A stretch of 64,000 bases of DNA from Leisingera sp. ANG-M1 (GTDB lineage Bacteria > Pseudomonadota > Alphaproteobacteria > Rhodobacterales > Rhodobacteraceae), in contig NZ_JWLC01000007.1 in the NCBI RefSeq assembly GCF_000813745.1, positions 62,001 through 126,000 on the forward strand. The letters run 5' to 3'. Under the pieces are notes generated by a model. The model made no database searches and was not told where the DNA came from. It worked only from the letters and a program-made list of their open reading frames with translations. Position numbers and translations under genes: made by a program. Positions within the stretch are counted from its first letter, which is position 1, and the number at the start of each line of letters is the position of its first letter. This document shows positions 1 to 8,224 of the stretch, piece after piece.

Positions 1-113
1 TTGCGCACAGGCTTCTTGCGTGCAGGTTTCTTGGCAGCGGGAGCCTTGCCCTTGCCGCCTGCGGAATAGCGTTTTTCTGCCACCAGAGGCTTGCGCCCGG
101 ATCCTTGTGCCAT
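1..113 (-). CDS. N-terminus of an unidentified protein (partial, runs off the window)
   Basis: An ATG read on the minus strand at 113 opens a frame that stays open to the window edge. The 37 visible codons encode a strongly basic segment rich in Lys, Arg, Ala and Pro, beginning MAQGSGRKPLVAEKRYSAGG. Such tails occur at the cytoplasmic N-terminus of some bifunctional penicillin-binding proteins, but no domain is visible, so no function is assigned. It is divergent from glnK. Confidence 0.5.
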   Translation of the reverse strand, partial: MAQGSGRKPLVAEKRYSAGGKGKAPAAKKPARKKPVR

Positions 114-382
114 CGTCTGTTCCTGCCCGGTTTGCCCGTTTACCGCGACAATACTCTGACTGCCGCGGTTTGTAGAGGGGGCAGAATCCGGACCTTTCCC
201 CTTTGCCAGCTGGCCGGTTTTTAAGCGAACCCGCCCAAAGGCGCAAAATTATTGTGCGCGCGCAGAAAGACGCGCGGATTCCTGCTGCCCTGCCATTTGC
301 ACGACTCAGGACAGGAGTTTTGCTGCAGGTGCACAATGCGTCGGCACGGGGCCGGGGCAGCGCGAAACCGGAAGGTGCACAT

Positions 383-721
383 ATGAAAATGATCATAGCT
401 GCCATCAAACCCTTCAAGCTGGACGAGGTCCGCCAGGCGCTGACCTCTCTGGGCGTGAGCGGGCTGATGGTCACCGAAATAAAGGGCTTTGGCGCCCAGG
501 CAGGCCACACGGAGATCTACCGCGGTGCTGAATACGAAGTGAATTTCGTCCCCAAGCTGAAGCTGGAGCTGGTGGTGCCTGCGGACCTCGCCGAACAGGC
601 CGTCAGCGTCATCTCTGAAACCGCCCGCACCGGCAAGATCGGCGACGGCAAGATTTTTGTTCTGGATGTGGAACAGGCCGTGCGGGTGCGCACCGGCGAA
701 ACCAATCTCGAGGCGCTGTGA
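383..721 (+). CDS. glnK: PII nitrogen regulatory protein
   Basis: This is a 112-residue PII signal protein, the normal family length. PII senses 2-oxoglutarate, ATP/ADP and uridylylation, and controls ammonium uptake and nitrogen gene expression. The T-loop reads RGAEYEVNF, with Tyr51 as the expected uridylylation site. The C-terminal nucleotide-binding stretch TGKIGDGKIFV is intact. I chose the ATG at 383 because it gives the canonical MKMIIAAIKPFKLDEV N-terminus; the frame is open further upstream, but that extension does not look like PII. It lies 26 bp upstream of amtB. Pairing with amtB favours the name glnK over glnB, since the two are hard to separate by sequence. Confidence 0.96.
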   Translation: MKMIIAAIKPFKLDEVRQALTSLGVSGLMVTEIKGFGAQAGHTEIYRGAEYEVNFVPKLKLELVVPADLAEQAVSVISETARTGKIGDGKIFVLDVEQAVRVRTGETNLEAL

Positions 722-747
722 CGGCGCCCGGCATGGAGGAAAGACCT

Positions 748-2082
748 ATGAAGACCCTGAAACTCCCCCTCATTGCGCTGGCCCTGGCCGCGCTGCCGGG
801 CCTGGCGCTGGCCCAGGACGGCCCTGCCCCGGGCGTGAACCCATCCACTGACACTGTGTTCATCCTGAACTCGCTCCTGTTCCTGGTCGGCGGCTTCCTG
901 GTGTTCTGGATGGCGGCCGGATTCGCCATGCTGGAGGCGGGCCTGGTGCGCTCCAAGAACGTCACCATGCAGCTAACCAAGAACATGGCGCTGTTCTCTC
1001 TGGCCGCCGTGTTCTACTGGCTGATCGGCTATAACCTGATGTATCCGCTGGGCAATTGGTCGATGGACGGCATCCTTTCCGGCGTCTTTGGCCCCGGCGT
1101 GCTGGAGGCTGTCGGGATCAGTGCCGAGGGTGCGGATGATTATTCCTACGCCTCCACCGGCTCGGATTTCTTCTTTCAGCTGATGTTCTGCGCTGCCACC
1201 GCCTCAATCGTGTCGGGCACCTTGGCCGAACGCATCAAGCTGTGGCCCTTCCTGATCTTTACCATCGTGCTGACATCGGTGATCTACCCGATCCAGGCCA
1301 GCTGGAAATGGGGTGGCGGCTTCCTGGAGGAGATGGGTTTCCTGGATTTCGCAGGCTCCACCGTGGTGCATTCCGTGGGCGGCTGGGCCGCATTGACCGG
1401 CGCGCTGATCCTGGGCCCGCGCATCGGCAAGTACAAGGACGGCAAGACCATTCCGATGCCCGGCTCCAACCTGGCACTGGCCACCCTTGGCACCTTCATC
1501 CTGTGGATGGGCTGGTTCGGCTTCAACGGCGGTTCGCAGCTGGCGATGGGCTCGGTGGGTGATGTGGCCGATATCTCGCGCATCTTTGCCAATACCAATG
1601 CAGCCGCGGCCGGCGGCGCGGTCGCGGCTCTGATCCTGACCCAGCTTCTGTTCAAAAAACCGGACCTCACCATGATCCTGAACGGTGCGCTGGCCGGCCT
1701 GGTCGCGATCACTGCCGAACCGCTAACCCCGGGCCTGGGCCTGGCCACACTGATCGGTGCCATCGGCGGCGTGATCGTGGTCTTTGCGGTGCCGTTCCTC
1801 GACAAACTGCAGATCGACGACGTGGTCGGCGCCATCCCGGTGCACCTCTTCTGCGGCATCTGGGGCACTGTTGCCGTGGTGCTGTCCAACCCGGACGCGA
1901 CCTTGCTGAAGCAGCTGACCGGCATCGCCGTGGTGGGTGTCTTCACTGTCGCCGCCTCTGCCGTGGTCTGGATCGCCCTGCGCGCCACCACCGGTATCCG
2001 GGTGGAGGAAGAGGACGAGGTCAACGGACTCGACATGGCAGAACTGGGCATGGAGGCCTATCCGGAGTTCTCGCCCAGCTGA
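748..2082 (+). CDS. amtB: Ammonium transporter AmtB
   Basis: A 444-residue Amt/Mep/Rh-family channel for ammonium uptake across the inner membrane, blocked by GlnK under nitrogen excess. Residues 1-22 form a cleavable signal sequence. The pore residues are present: Asp200 in the LDFAGSTVVH motif, and the twin histidines His208 and His366 (the latter in GAIPVHLFCGIWG). The C-terminal tail (VEEEDEVNGLDMAELG) is the typical cytoplasmic GlnK-contact segment. The start at 748 follows a GGAGGA ribosome-binding site at 735-740; an in-frame upstream start at 718 would overlap glnK and spoil the signal peptide. It is co-transcribed with glnK. Confidence 0.96.
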   Translation: MKTLKLPLIALALAALPGLALAQDGPAPGVNPSTDTVFILNSLLFLVGGFLVFWMAAGFAMLEAGLVRSKNVTMQLTKNMALFSLAAVFYWLIGYNLMYPLGNWSMDGILSGVFGPGVLEAVGISAEGADDYSYASTGSDFFFQLMFCAATASIVSGTLAERIKLWPFLIFTIVLTSVIYPIQASWKWGGGFLEEMGFLDFAGSTVVHSVGGWAALTGALILGPRIGKYKDGKTIPMPGSNLALATLGTFILWMGWFGFNGGSQLAMGSVGDVADISRIFANTNAAAAGGAVAALILTQLLFKKPDLTMILNGALAGLVAITAEPLTPGLGLATLIGAIGGVIVVFAVPFLDKLQIDDVVGAIPVHLFCGIWGTVAVVLSNPDATLLKQLTGIAVVGVFTVAASAVVWIALRATTGIRVEEEDEVNGLDMAELGMEAYPEFSPS

Positions 2083-2106
2083 GGCCGGTTCCGGCCAACA
2101 AAAAGC

Positions 2107-2136
2107 GCGGCGCCTATTCCGGGCGCCGCGTTTCTG
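2107..2136 (+). terminator. Terminator of glnK-amtB
   Basis: A perfect 9-bp stem (CGCGGCGCC / GGCGCCGCG) with a 7-nt loop lies 25 bp after the amtB stop. The T-rich tail is weak (GTTTCTGTTT). Confidence 0.7.
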
Positions 2137-2230
2137 TTTGGGCGGGGAGGCTCCCGCCAGTTGATCGATCATCAAGAGATGATCTCCGCCTGTTGGGCCA
2201 AGCGCCGCTGGCGCGGCGCGGGCGGGCGGC

Positions 2231-2488
2231 TCAGCCTTTGGGGACAACAATAACCCTGGGCGCTTTCTGGTCGCGGTAGTCGCGGCGGTCCTCGGCACGG
2301 TCCAGATGGTCCTCCACCACATCCCAGACGCCGGTGTCCACGGCCTCGTCACGACGGTTTTCGCGGCGGTCGGCGCGGTTTTCCACCCTGTCAATGACCT
2401 CTCCATTGGCGGCAAAGGCGGGGGCCGCCAGCGGCAGGGCAACGGCGGCAGACAGGATCAGGGCAAGCGCGGATTTTGCGAGGGTCAT
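2231..2488 (-). CDS. Small secreted protein with charged Asp/Arg-rich repeats
   Basis: An 85-residue protein with a clear signal peptide (MTLAKSALALILSAAVALPL, cleaved after AFA-A). The mature part is highly charged, with repeated RVENRADRRENRRD and RAEDRRDYRD stretches, and ends in a hydrophobic VIVVPKG. I chose the ATG at 2488 because an AGGAGA ribosome-binding site precedes it; the longer frame adds a non-signal N-terminus. I do not recognise a named family. It probably acts in the periplasm or is secreted. Confidence 0.75.
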   Translation of the reverse strand: MTLAKSALALILSAAVALPLAAPAFAANGEVIDRVENRADRRENRRDEAVDTGVWDVVEDHLDRAEDRRDYRDQKAPRVIVVPKG

Positions 2489-2852
2489 TTCAGGTCTCCT
2501 AGGCTGTGTTACTCGTGACTTCCGCAAGCACAAACGCAGGCTTCTGGCGCTTCCGTCGCCACCTTCAGGTTAACCTTGCGTCAAGCGCCAATCTTGCGCT
2601 TTGCCGGGTCAAGGGCCGCCACCCAGGCGGCCGCGCTGGCAAGCGCGGCTTGCCCTTGACGCGGCAAGGCGCCGGCATAATTGGCACGGCCCTTGAGGGC
2701 AGGATCTGCCCTCAAGGGCTTCTCAGCAGCCTTCCGCACCGCGGCAGCGGTGCCACGCCCAAGCCTGCAAGGGTCTTGGCGCAGCCAAGGCACGCAGCCA
2801 GGCGCGGGAGTGCCTCTTTCCACCCGATCCGCCCCCCGGCTCCGGCCGCAAC
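2489..2852. other. Gene-free interval with a long perfect inverted repeat
   Basis: No convincing gene is seen between the small secreted protein and the aminotransferase terminator. The open frames here have biased, non-protein-like composition. The main structure is an inverted repeat at 2689-2719: 14-nt arms (GCCCTTGAGGGCAG / CTGCCCTCAAGGGC) around GAT. Each arm is itself a small hairpin. No T-run follows, so it is not a standard terminator. Confidence 0.55.
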
Positions 2853-2880
2853 GAAAAACGCGCCCCAAAGGAGCGCGTTT
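2852..2880 (-). terminator. Terminator of the sseA-aminotransferase operon
   Basis: On the minus strand, an 8-bp core stem (AAACGCGC / GCGCGTTT) with a short T-tail lies just past the aminotransferase stop codon. Confidence 0.75.
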
Positions 2881-2903
2881 CCAATCTTCATAACCGATAG
2901 CCT

Positions 2904-4088
2904 TCAGACGCCGGCGTCGACAATCGCCTTGGCGAGGACCGGCACGGTCTGTGCATTCAGGCCCGCAATATTCAGGCGGCTGTCGCCGACCATATAGATG
3001 CCGTTGTTCACACGCATCTTCTCGACCAGCTCCGGCGTGGTACCCAAGAGCGAGAACATGCCGCGGTGCTGGGCGATGAAACCGAAGCGGTCAGAGCCGG
3101 TCAGCCGCTGCAGCTCATCCGCCAGTTGCTGGCGCAGGCCCAGCATGCCCAGGCGGGTTTCCTCCAGTTCCGCTGCCCAATCGGCGCGCAGGGCCTCGTC
3201 GTTCAGGATCATGGTCACCAGACGCGCGCCGTGATCCGGCGGGAAGGAGTAGTTCTGGCGGTTCAGGAATGCCAGGGTGCCCTGGTTCAGCGCTTGCGCA
3301 CCGGCATCGTTGGAGACCGCCATCAGCAGGCCGGTGCGCTCGCGGTAGATGCCGAAGTTCTTGGAGCAGCTCGCCGCGATCAGCGTCTCGGGGCAGCCGG
3401 AGGCCACCAGGCGCACGCCCAGCGCATCCTCTTCCAGACCGTCGCCAAAGCCCTGATAGGCGATGTCGATCATCGGGATCAGGCCGCGCGCGTTCAAGAG
3501 CGCGATGACTTCTTTCCACTGCACCTCGTTCAGGTTGGCACCGGTCGGGTTGTGGCAGCAGCCGTGCAGCAGCACCACGTCGCCTTTGTTCGCGCCCTTC
3601 AGGTCTTCCATCATGGCGTCGAAGTTCACACCGCGGGTCTCGCGGTCGAAGTAGCGGTAGACCACGGTTTCAATGCCGACGTATTTCAGAATCGACACGT
3701 GGTTCGGCCAGGTCGGGTCCGACACGAACACCCGCGCCGAAGGATTGGCCATTTTGATCAGCTCAAACGCCTGACGCACGGCGCCAGTTCCGCCGGGAGT
3801 AGCCGCAGCGGCGATATTGCCGCGTGCAACCGCATCGCCCAGGATCAGCTTGATCATCGCCTCACCATAAGCCGGATCACCGGCCAGGCCGACATAGGCC
3901 TTGCTGGTCTGCTCTTCCCACAGCTTGTGCTCGGCCGCCTTGATGGCGCGCATCACCGGGGTGACGCCCTCGGCGTTCTTGTAGACGCCGACGCCAAGGT
4001 CGATCTTGTCCGCGCGCGGATCGTCGCGGTACATCTGCATCAGCGCCAGGATCTTGTCGGCGGGCTGGGGTTTCAGGGTCTCGAACAT
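2904..4088 (-). CDS. Class I aspartate/aromatic amino acid aminotransferase
   Basis: A 394-residue PLP-dependent fold-type I aminotransferase that moves amino groups between aspartate or aromatic amino acids and 2-oxoglutarate. The PLP lysine is Lys243 in the motif SCSKNFGIYRERTG. The HNPTGAN segment (about 179-185) and the cofactor-binding aspartate in IPMIDIAYQGFG are intact. Length matches E. coli AspC and TyrB; the two activities cannot be told apart here. The start at 4088 has a GGAGAG site upstream and overlaps the sseA stop by one base (TGATG), so translation is coupled to sseA. Links to cysteine and mercaptopyruvate metabolism are plausible, since aminotransferases of this class can convert cysteine to mercaptopyruvate, the SseA substrate. 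Confidence 0.92.
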   Translation of the reverse strand: MFETLKPQPADKILALMQMYRDDPRADKIDLGVGVYKNAEGVTPVMRAIKAAEHKLWEEQTSKAYVGLAGDPAYGEAMIKLILGDAVARGNIAAAATPGGTGAVRQAFELIKMANPSARVFVSDPTWPNHVSILKYVGIETVVYRYFDRETRGVNFDAMMEDLKGANKGDVVLLHGCCHNPTGANLNEVQWKEVIALLNARGLIPMIDIAYQGFGDGLEEDALGVRLVASGCPETLIAASCSKNFGIYRERTGLLMAVSNDAGAQALNQGTLAFLNRQNYSFPPDHGARLVTMILNDEALRADWAAELEETRLGMLGLRQQLADELQRLTGSDRFGFIAQHRGMFSLLGTTPELVEKMRVNNGIYMVGDSRLNIAGLNAQTVPVLAKAIVDAGV

Positions 4089-4942
4089 CAGTTCTCTCCG
4101 GTAGCAACGGGAAGGGTCGGGAAAGCACCCCATTCCACCCAGGACCCGTCATAAAGCGCATGGTCGGTCTTGCCGGCCCGCTCCATGGCGAGGCTGAGGA
4201 TGGCGGCGGTGACACCCGAGCCGCAGGAAGTAATCGCAGGTTTGTTCAGGTCGACCCCGGCCGCCTCAAAGGCAGCGCGGATGCCTGCGGCATCCTTCAT
4301 GGTGCCGTCGGCATTCAGCACCTGGCCAAAGGGCACGTTTTTTGAACCGGGAATATGGCCGGCGCGAAGGCCCTCTCGCGGCTCCGGCGCGTCGCCGCGG
4401 TAGCGTTCGGCAGAACGCGCATCGATAATCTCGTGGTCGCCCAGTTTGGCCGCGGAAGACACTTGCGTCACGTCGCGCACCATGTGGTTCTGCACCCGCA
4501 CCGTCATATGGCGGTCGCGGATCACCGGCGGCAGATCCTCGACCGGGTGGCCCTCGGCCTGCCATTTCGGCAGGCCGCCATCCAGGACCGCAATGTTGTT
4601 CTGCCCCATCAGCCGGAACAGCCACCAGACACGGGCGGCCGAGAACAGACCTGCGCCATCATAGACCACCACCTGATGGCCGTCGCCCACGCCCATCGCC
4701 CGCAGGCGGGACATGAATTTCTCAACTGGCGGCACCATATGCGGCAGGTCCGAGCGGTTGTCGGAAATATCGTCAATGTCAAAGAAGCGCGCGCCGGGGA
4801 TATGGGCAGCCTCGTATTCCGCCTTGGCGTCCCGGCCTTGCTGCGGCAGATACCATGACGCATCCAGCACCCGAAGATCCGGGTCCTTCAGATGGGCGGC
4901 CAGCCAGTCTGTGGAAACGAGTGTCTTCGGATCGTCCTGCAT
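4088..4942 (-). CDS. sseA: 3-mercaptopyruvate sulfurtransferase
   Basis: A 284-residue protein with two tandem rhodanese domains. It transfers sulfur from 3-mercaptopyruvate to thiol or cyanide acceptors. The C-terminal domain carries the active-site loop CGSGVTA with catalytic Cys240; this loop separates mercaptopyruvate enzymes from thiosulfate rhodaneses. The ATG at 4942 has a GGGAG site; the frame extends upstream, but that extension is not homologous-looking and crosses the promoter. It is first gene of a two-gene operon with the aminotransferase. Confidence 0.92.
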   Translation of the reverse strand: MQDDPKTLVSTDWLAAHLKDPDLRVLDASWYLPQQGRDAKAEYEAAHIPGARFFDIDDISDNRSDLPHMVPPVEKFMSRLRAMGVGDGHQVVVYDGAGLFSAARVWWLFRLMGQNNIAVLDGGLPKWQAEGHPVEDLPPVIRDRHMTVRVQNHMVRDVTQVSSAAKLGDHEIIDARSAERYRGDAPEPREGLRAGHIPGSKNVPFGQVLNADGTMKDAAGIRAAFEAAGVDLNKPAITSCGSGVTAAILSLAMERAGKTDHALYDGSWVEWGAFPTLPVATGEN

Positions 4943-5106
4943 CAAAGCTTCTCCCTCTCTGTGCATGCGCCATGGGTACATCCGGCAGCACAGCGGTGCA
5001 AGACATCGCGGCCCTCTACCTGCGGTTACAAAAATCTTGCGGGCCTTTTGCGGAGCGGTAATAACAAGGGTCACCATTTCAGCGCGTTCCCGCAAAGGTT
5101 TATTGC

Positions 5107-6315
5107 ATGCCCGGTCTCCGTCATTTCCTTGCAGCCCTCTTGACCGCCGCCGGCATGATGACGCCGCAAGCGGTCCGGGCAGACTGCGTGGAGATAGGTG
5201 AAACATGCATCAAAAACAGCGACTTAAAAGCGCAGATCCGGATTGGAGAGCACACCCCTGACTTGCAGGCGGTGACCCGGTTTACGCGGCTCACCGACCT
5301 CACGCTGCTGGCCGATTTGCGCTACGCGGAACCGCTGGACCTGACCCCGCTTGCCGCCCTGCCCAACCTGGAAAAGCTGGCGCTGGTCAGCATTACCGCC
5401 CCTGATCTGACGCCGCTTACCCGGCTGCCGGAACTGAAGCGGCTGAGCCTTGATTCTGTCAGCGCCCCGGATTTCTCGCCTTTGACAAGCCTGACCAGGC
5501 TGGAGCATCTGTCGGTCTGGGGCATCGAAGCGGTCACCGACCTCGGCTTTCTGCGCGGCTTCACCCGGCTGCAAAGCCTCAATATCGCCGACTCCGGGGT
5601 CACCGACCTCAGCCCCCTGGACGGTCTGGAAAACCTGGAAATCTTCCTGGCCTTCAACACCCAGGTCTCGGACCTGAGCCCGCTGGCAGCAGCCAATCTG
5701 CGGGTTGCCTGGATCTCCAACTGCCCGGTCGAAAGCGTCGCCGCATTGGCAGCCTCGGACCGGCTGGAGATGCTGCGCGCCGACGGCACCCGGCTGCAAA
5801 GCCTGGAAGGGCTGCAAAACAAACCCGCGCTGCAAACACTGATTCTCTCGGATACCGAAGTCGCAGATCTCGGCCCGCTCGCCGGCGCAATCAGCCTGAC
5901 GGAACTGGAACTGGACGGCACCAACGTCAGCGACATCACACCGCTGTCCGGCCTCGGGGCGCTGCGCAAACTGACCTTGAAGGGCACCGCCATCACCAGC
6001 CTTTCGCCGCTGGCGGGCAATAACCTGCGCGAGCTGTCGGTCACCGATACCGCGGTGTCCAGCCTGGCTGCGGTAAAAGACATGCAGGAACTGTGGGATT
6101 TCAGCATTTCAGGTACGGCTGTCACTGATCTGTCCCCGCTCAAGGACCTGCAGAAGCTCTCCATTCTGCGGGTGATCGGCCTGCCGGCTGAAACGCTCCG
6201 CCCCCTGCTGGATGTTAAAAATCTGCGGATTGTCTTTGCCGGGCCGGATCCGGACAACCAAAAACGCCTTCTCGGCAAAGAGAAAATCGCCGCCTACATC
6301 GCCGCAACCCGGTAG
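5107..6315 (+). CDS. Secreted leucine-rich-repeat protein (internalin-type repeats)
   Basis: A 402-residue protein with a signal peptide (about residues 1-25, ending AVRA-DC) followed by roughly 13 leucine-rich repeats of 21-23 residues, from about residue 55 to 380. Many repeats carry the phrase (T/S)DLSPL, as in the short internalin/LRR class. There is no LPXTG, no transmembrane anchor and no enzymatic domain. It probably acts as a periplasmic or exported binding protein. The Cys next to the predicted cleavage site does not sit in a good lipobox. It is divergent from sseA and monocistronic as far as can be seen. The partner is unknown. Confidence 0.85.
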   Translation: MPGLRHFLAALLTAAGMMTPQAVRADCVEIGETCIKNSDLKAQIRIGEHTPDLQAVTRFTRLTDLTLLADLRYAEPLDLTPLAALPNLEKLALVSITAPDLTPLTRLPELKRLSLDSVSAPDFSPLTSLTRLEHLSVWGIEAVTDLGFLRGFTRLQSLNIADSGVTDLSPLDGLENLEIFLAFNTQVSDLSPLAAANLRVAWISNCPVESVAALAASDRLEMLRADGTRLQSLEGLQNKPALQTLILSDTEVADLGPLAGAISLTELELDGTNVSDITPLSGLGALRKLTLKGTAITSLSPLAGNNLRELSVTDTAVSSLAAVKDMQELWDFSISGTAVTDLSPLKDLQKLSILRVIGLPAETLRPLLDVKNLRIVFAGPDPDNQKRLLGKEKIAAYIAATR

Positions 6316-6426
6316 TGCGCCGGCAGGAAACAGCCGCCGGCGCCGGCTGCATACAGCTATTACGGTTGACCAAATCCTCCCCCCGGGGATATTCCGCGAT
6401 GAGAGCAACCGAACCGGGCAGGGAAA

Positions 6427-6789
6427 ATGCGGGCAGGCATAAGCAAATGGCTGATGGCGCTGAACATCGCGCTGTGCCTTGCCGTGGCCGCCTGGAGCCT
6501 GAAAGCGCCGCTGCGCCATGACCCGGGCCAGCTTCTGATCCAGCAAAGCATCGCCGAACAGGCTGCCGCGCACGGCCACGCCCATGGCGAAGCAGCGGAT
6601 CTGATGTGGAACCAGCACGGCCACAGCCATGACGCCGCCGACCATGATCACAACACAGCCCTGACACCCGCCCCCGGCGGCCTTGCCCTGCAAATTCCTG
6701 CAGCAGACCGGCATCAGGCGGCAGGTCCGGGGTTCGCCCCTCCCCCCATCTTCGCAATCGAACACCCTCCGCGCGTCTGGATGTCCTGA
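6427..6789 (+). CDS. Membrane-anchored His-rich small protein
   Basis: A 120-residue protein with one N-terminal hydrophobic segment (about residues 8-26) and a periplasmic part rich in histidine: HGHAHGE around residue 49 and HGHSHDAADHDH around residues 63-74. Such clusters bind Zn, Ni, Co or Cu in metal chaperones and permease accessory proteins. It is the first gene of a tight module with a HupE/UreJ-type permease and an anchored protein, 39 bp upstream of the permease. I see no named domain. A metal-capture role is inferred from the histidines and the neighbours. Confidence 0.7.
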   Translation: MRAGISKWLMALNIALCLAVAAWSLKAPLRHDPGQLLIQQSIAEQAAAHGHAHGEAADLMWNQHGHSHDAADHDHNTALTPAPGGLALQIPAADRHQAAGPGFAPPPIFAIEHPPRVWMS

Positions 6790-6828
6790 CCAAACCTCAG
6801 AACATATCCAAACCAACGGAGCATTTTG

Positions 6829-7551
6829 ATGAACTCTGCCCCTTTCGGCAGGCCCAAACGGCGCGCGCGCCGGGGCCCTGTCCTGCTGGCGGCCCTGGCG
6901 CTGATCTTCAGCGCCACGATGGCGGCTGCCCACAACGTCACCCCCGGCGATGCCGGCTACATCCAGGAGATCTGGGGGGTGAAGCTGATCCCCTTCATGT
7001 ATCTCGGCGCCAAGCATATGGTCACCGGCTACGACCATATCCTGTTCCTCTTCGGCGTGGTCTTCTTCCTCTACAAGATGAACCACGTGGCGATCTATGT
7101 GAGCCTGTTTGCCCTTGGCCACTCCACCACGATGCTGCTGGGTGTCTGGTTCGGCTGGAACGTCAACGCCTACCTGATCGACGCCATCATCGGCCTGTCG
7201 GTGGTCTACAAGGCACTCGACAACCTCGGCGCCTTCCAGCGCTGGTTCGGCGTGCAGCCCAATACCAAGGCCGCAACGCTGATCTTCGGCTTCTTCCACG
7301 GGCTCGGGCTGGCCACCAAGATCCTCGACTACGAGATCGCCCCCGACGGGCTCTTGGTCAACCTCCTGGCCTTCAACGTCGGTGTCGAGATCGGACAGGT
7401 GCTGGCGCTCTCGGCCATCCTGATCGGGATGAGCTGGTGGCGCCGCTCGGACAGCTTCTGGCGCCACGCCTACACCGCAAACGTTGTGATGATGACGGCC
7501 GGCTTTGTGCTGATGGGATATCAGCTGACCGGTCTCGCCCTCTCTCTCTGA
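6829..7551 (+). CDS. HupE/UreJ-family membrane protein (putative metal permease)
   Basis: A 240-residue integral membrane protein with an N-terminal signal-like segment and about six further membrane helices. Its motifs match the HupE/UreJ_2 group: GAKHMVTGYDHILFLFG (about 63-79), FALGHSTTMLL, FGFFHGLGLATKI and FNVGVEIGQV. Relatives are implicated in nickel or cobalt uptake; the conserved His/Asp residues inside the helices are present. The ATG at 6829 has an ACGGAG site. It sits between the His-rich protein and a membrane-anchored protein 17 bp downstream, forming an operon. The transported ion cannot be deduced. Confidence 0.85.
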   Translation: MNSAPFGRPKRRARRGPVLLAALALIFSATMAAAHNVTPGDAGYIQEIWGVKLIPFMYLGAKHMVTGYDHILFLFGVVFFLYKMNHVAIYVSLFALGHSTTMLLGVWFGWNVNAYLIDAIIGLSVVYKALDNLGAFQRWFGVQPNTKAATLIFGFFHGLGLATKILDYEIAPDGLLVNLLAFNVGVEIGQVLALSAILIGMSWWRRSDSFWRHAYTANVVMMTAGFVLMGYQLTGLALSL

Positions 7552-7568
7552 TCACAGGAATTTCAAAC

Positions 7569-8174
7569 ATGTACAACGCAGACAAACCCAAGCCCGAAGA
7601 CCTCCCCACTCCGCAGAAACTGGTGAAATCCACCGTGATCGCTGCAATCTCCGCTGCTGCGATCCTGGTCACCGTGGTGCTGCCCTCGGAATACGCCATC
7701 GACCCCACCGGCATCGGCCGCCTGCTGGGCCTCACTGAGATGGGCGAGATCAAGAACCAGCTTGCCGAGGAAGCCAAAGCCGACCAGCAGGCCGCCATGT
7801 CCCCCTCCGGCGGCTTCCTGAGCCTTTTCGTCTCCGGCGCCCAGGCGCAGGAGGCCCCGGCCTGGCAGAATGAGTTCTCCTTCACCCTCACCCCCGGCCA
7901 GGGCGTTGAGTGGAAGCTGGCTATGGACAAGGACGCGGAAGCGGTCTTTGACTGGTCGGTCTCCGAAGGCGTGGTGAACTACGACCTGCACGGCGACGGC
8001 GGTGGCAATTCGATCTCTTATGAGAAAGGCCGCGGCGTGCCGGGGGCAACCGGCGTGCTGAAGGCGGAGTTCACCGGCAACCACGGCTGGTTCTGGCGCA
8101 ACCGCACCAGCAATGACGTGACCGTCACCGTCCGCCTGCGCGGTGCCTACAGCAGCATCAAGCAGACCTACTGA
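7569..8174 (+). CDS. Membrane-anchored periplasmic protein of the HupE module
   Basis: A 201-residue protein with one transmembrane helix near the N-terminus (about residues 20-41) and a periplasmic C-terminal domain (about 95-201) predicted to be beta-rich, with the conserved-looking phrases FDWSVSEGVVNYDLHGDGGG and GNHGWFWRNRTSNDVTVTV. The GNHGWFWRN stretch suggests a ligand- or metal-facing surface. Similar proteins are often annotated simply as transmembrane anchor protein beside HupE-like permeases. It is the last gene of the three-gene module. The function is unknown. Confidence 0.75.
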   Translation: MYNADKPKPEDLPTPQKLVKSTVIAAISAAAILVTVVLPSEYAIDPTGIGRLLGLTEMGEIKNQLAEEAKADQQAAMSPSGGFLSLFVSGAQAQEAPAWQNEFSFTLTPGQGVEWKLAMDKDAEAVFDWSVSEGVVNYDLHGDGGGNSISYEKGRGVPGATGVLKAEFTGNHGWFWRNRTSNDVTVTVRLRGAYSSIKQTY

Positions 8175-8187
8175 CTCTGGAAACACC

Positions 8188-8213
8188 ATGCCCGCGGCCA
8201 AATCCGCGGGCAT
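8188..8213. terminator. Hairpin between convergent genes, possible bidirectional terminator
   Basis: A perfect 10-bp stem (ATGCCCGCGG / CCGCGGGCAT) with a 6-nt loop lies in the 50-bp gap between the HupE module and the convergent gene. There is no T-run on either side, so termination is inferred from position. Confidence 0.5.
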
Positions 8214-8224
8214 ACCCTCTGGCA

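Noticed and set aside
286-301. A sigma-54-like TGCCCTGCCATTTGCA before glnK
   Set aside because: The -24 element lacks the essential GG, so the match to the consensus is not good enough.
203-382. An N-terminal extension of the PII frame
   Set aside because: The added 60 residues are arginine-rich and not PII-like; the ATG at 383 gives the exact family start.
2506-2997. Overlapping open frames on both strands in the gene-free interval
   Set aside because: The products are Arg/Pro/Ala-rich and no start is supported; the interval holds repeats and a terminator instead.
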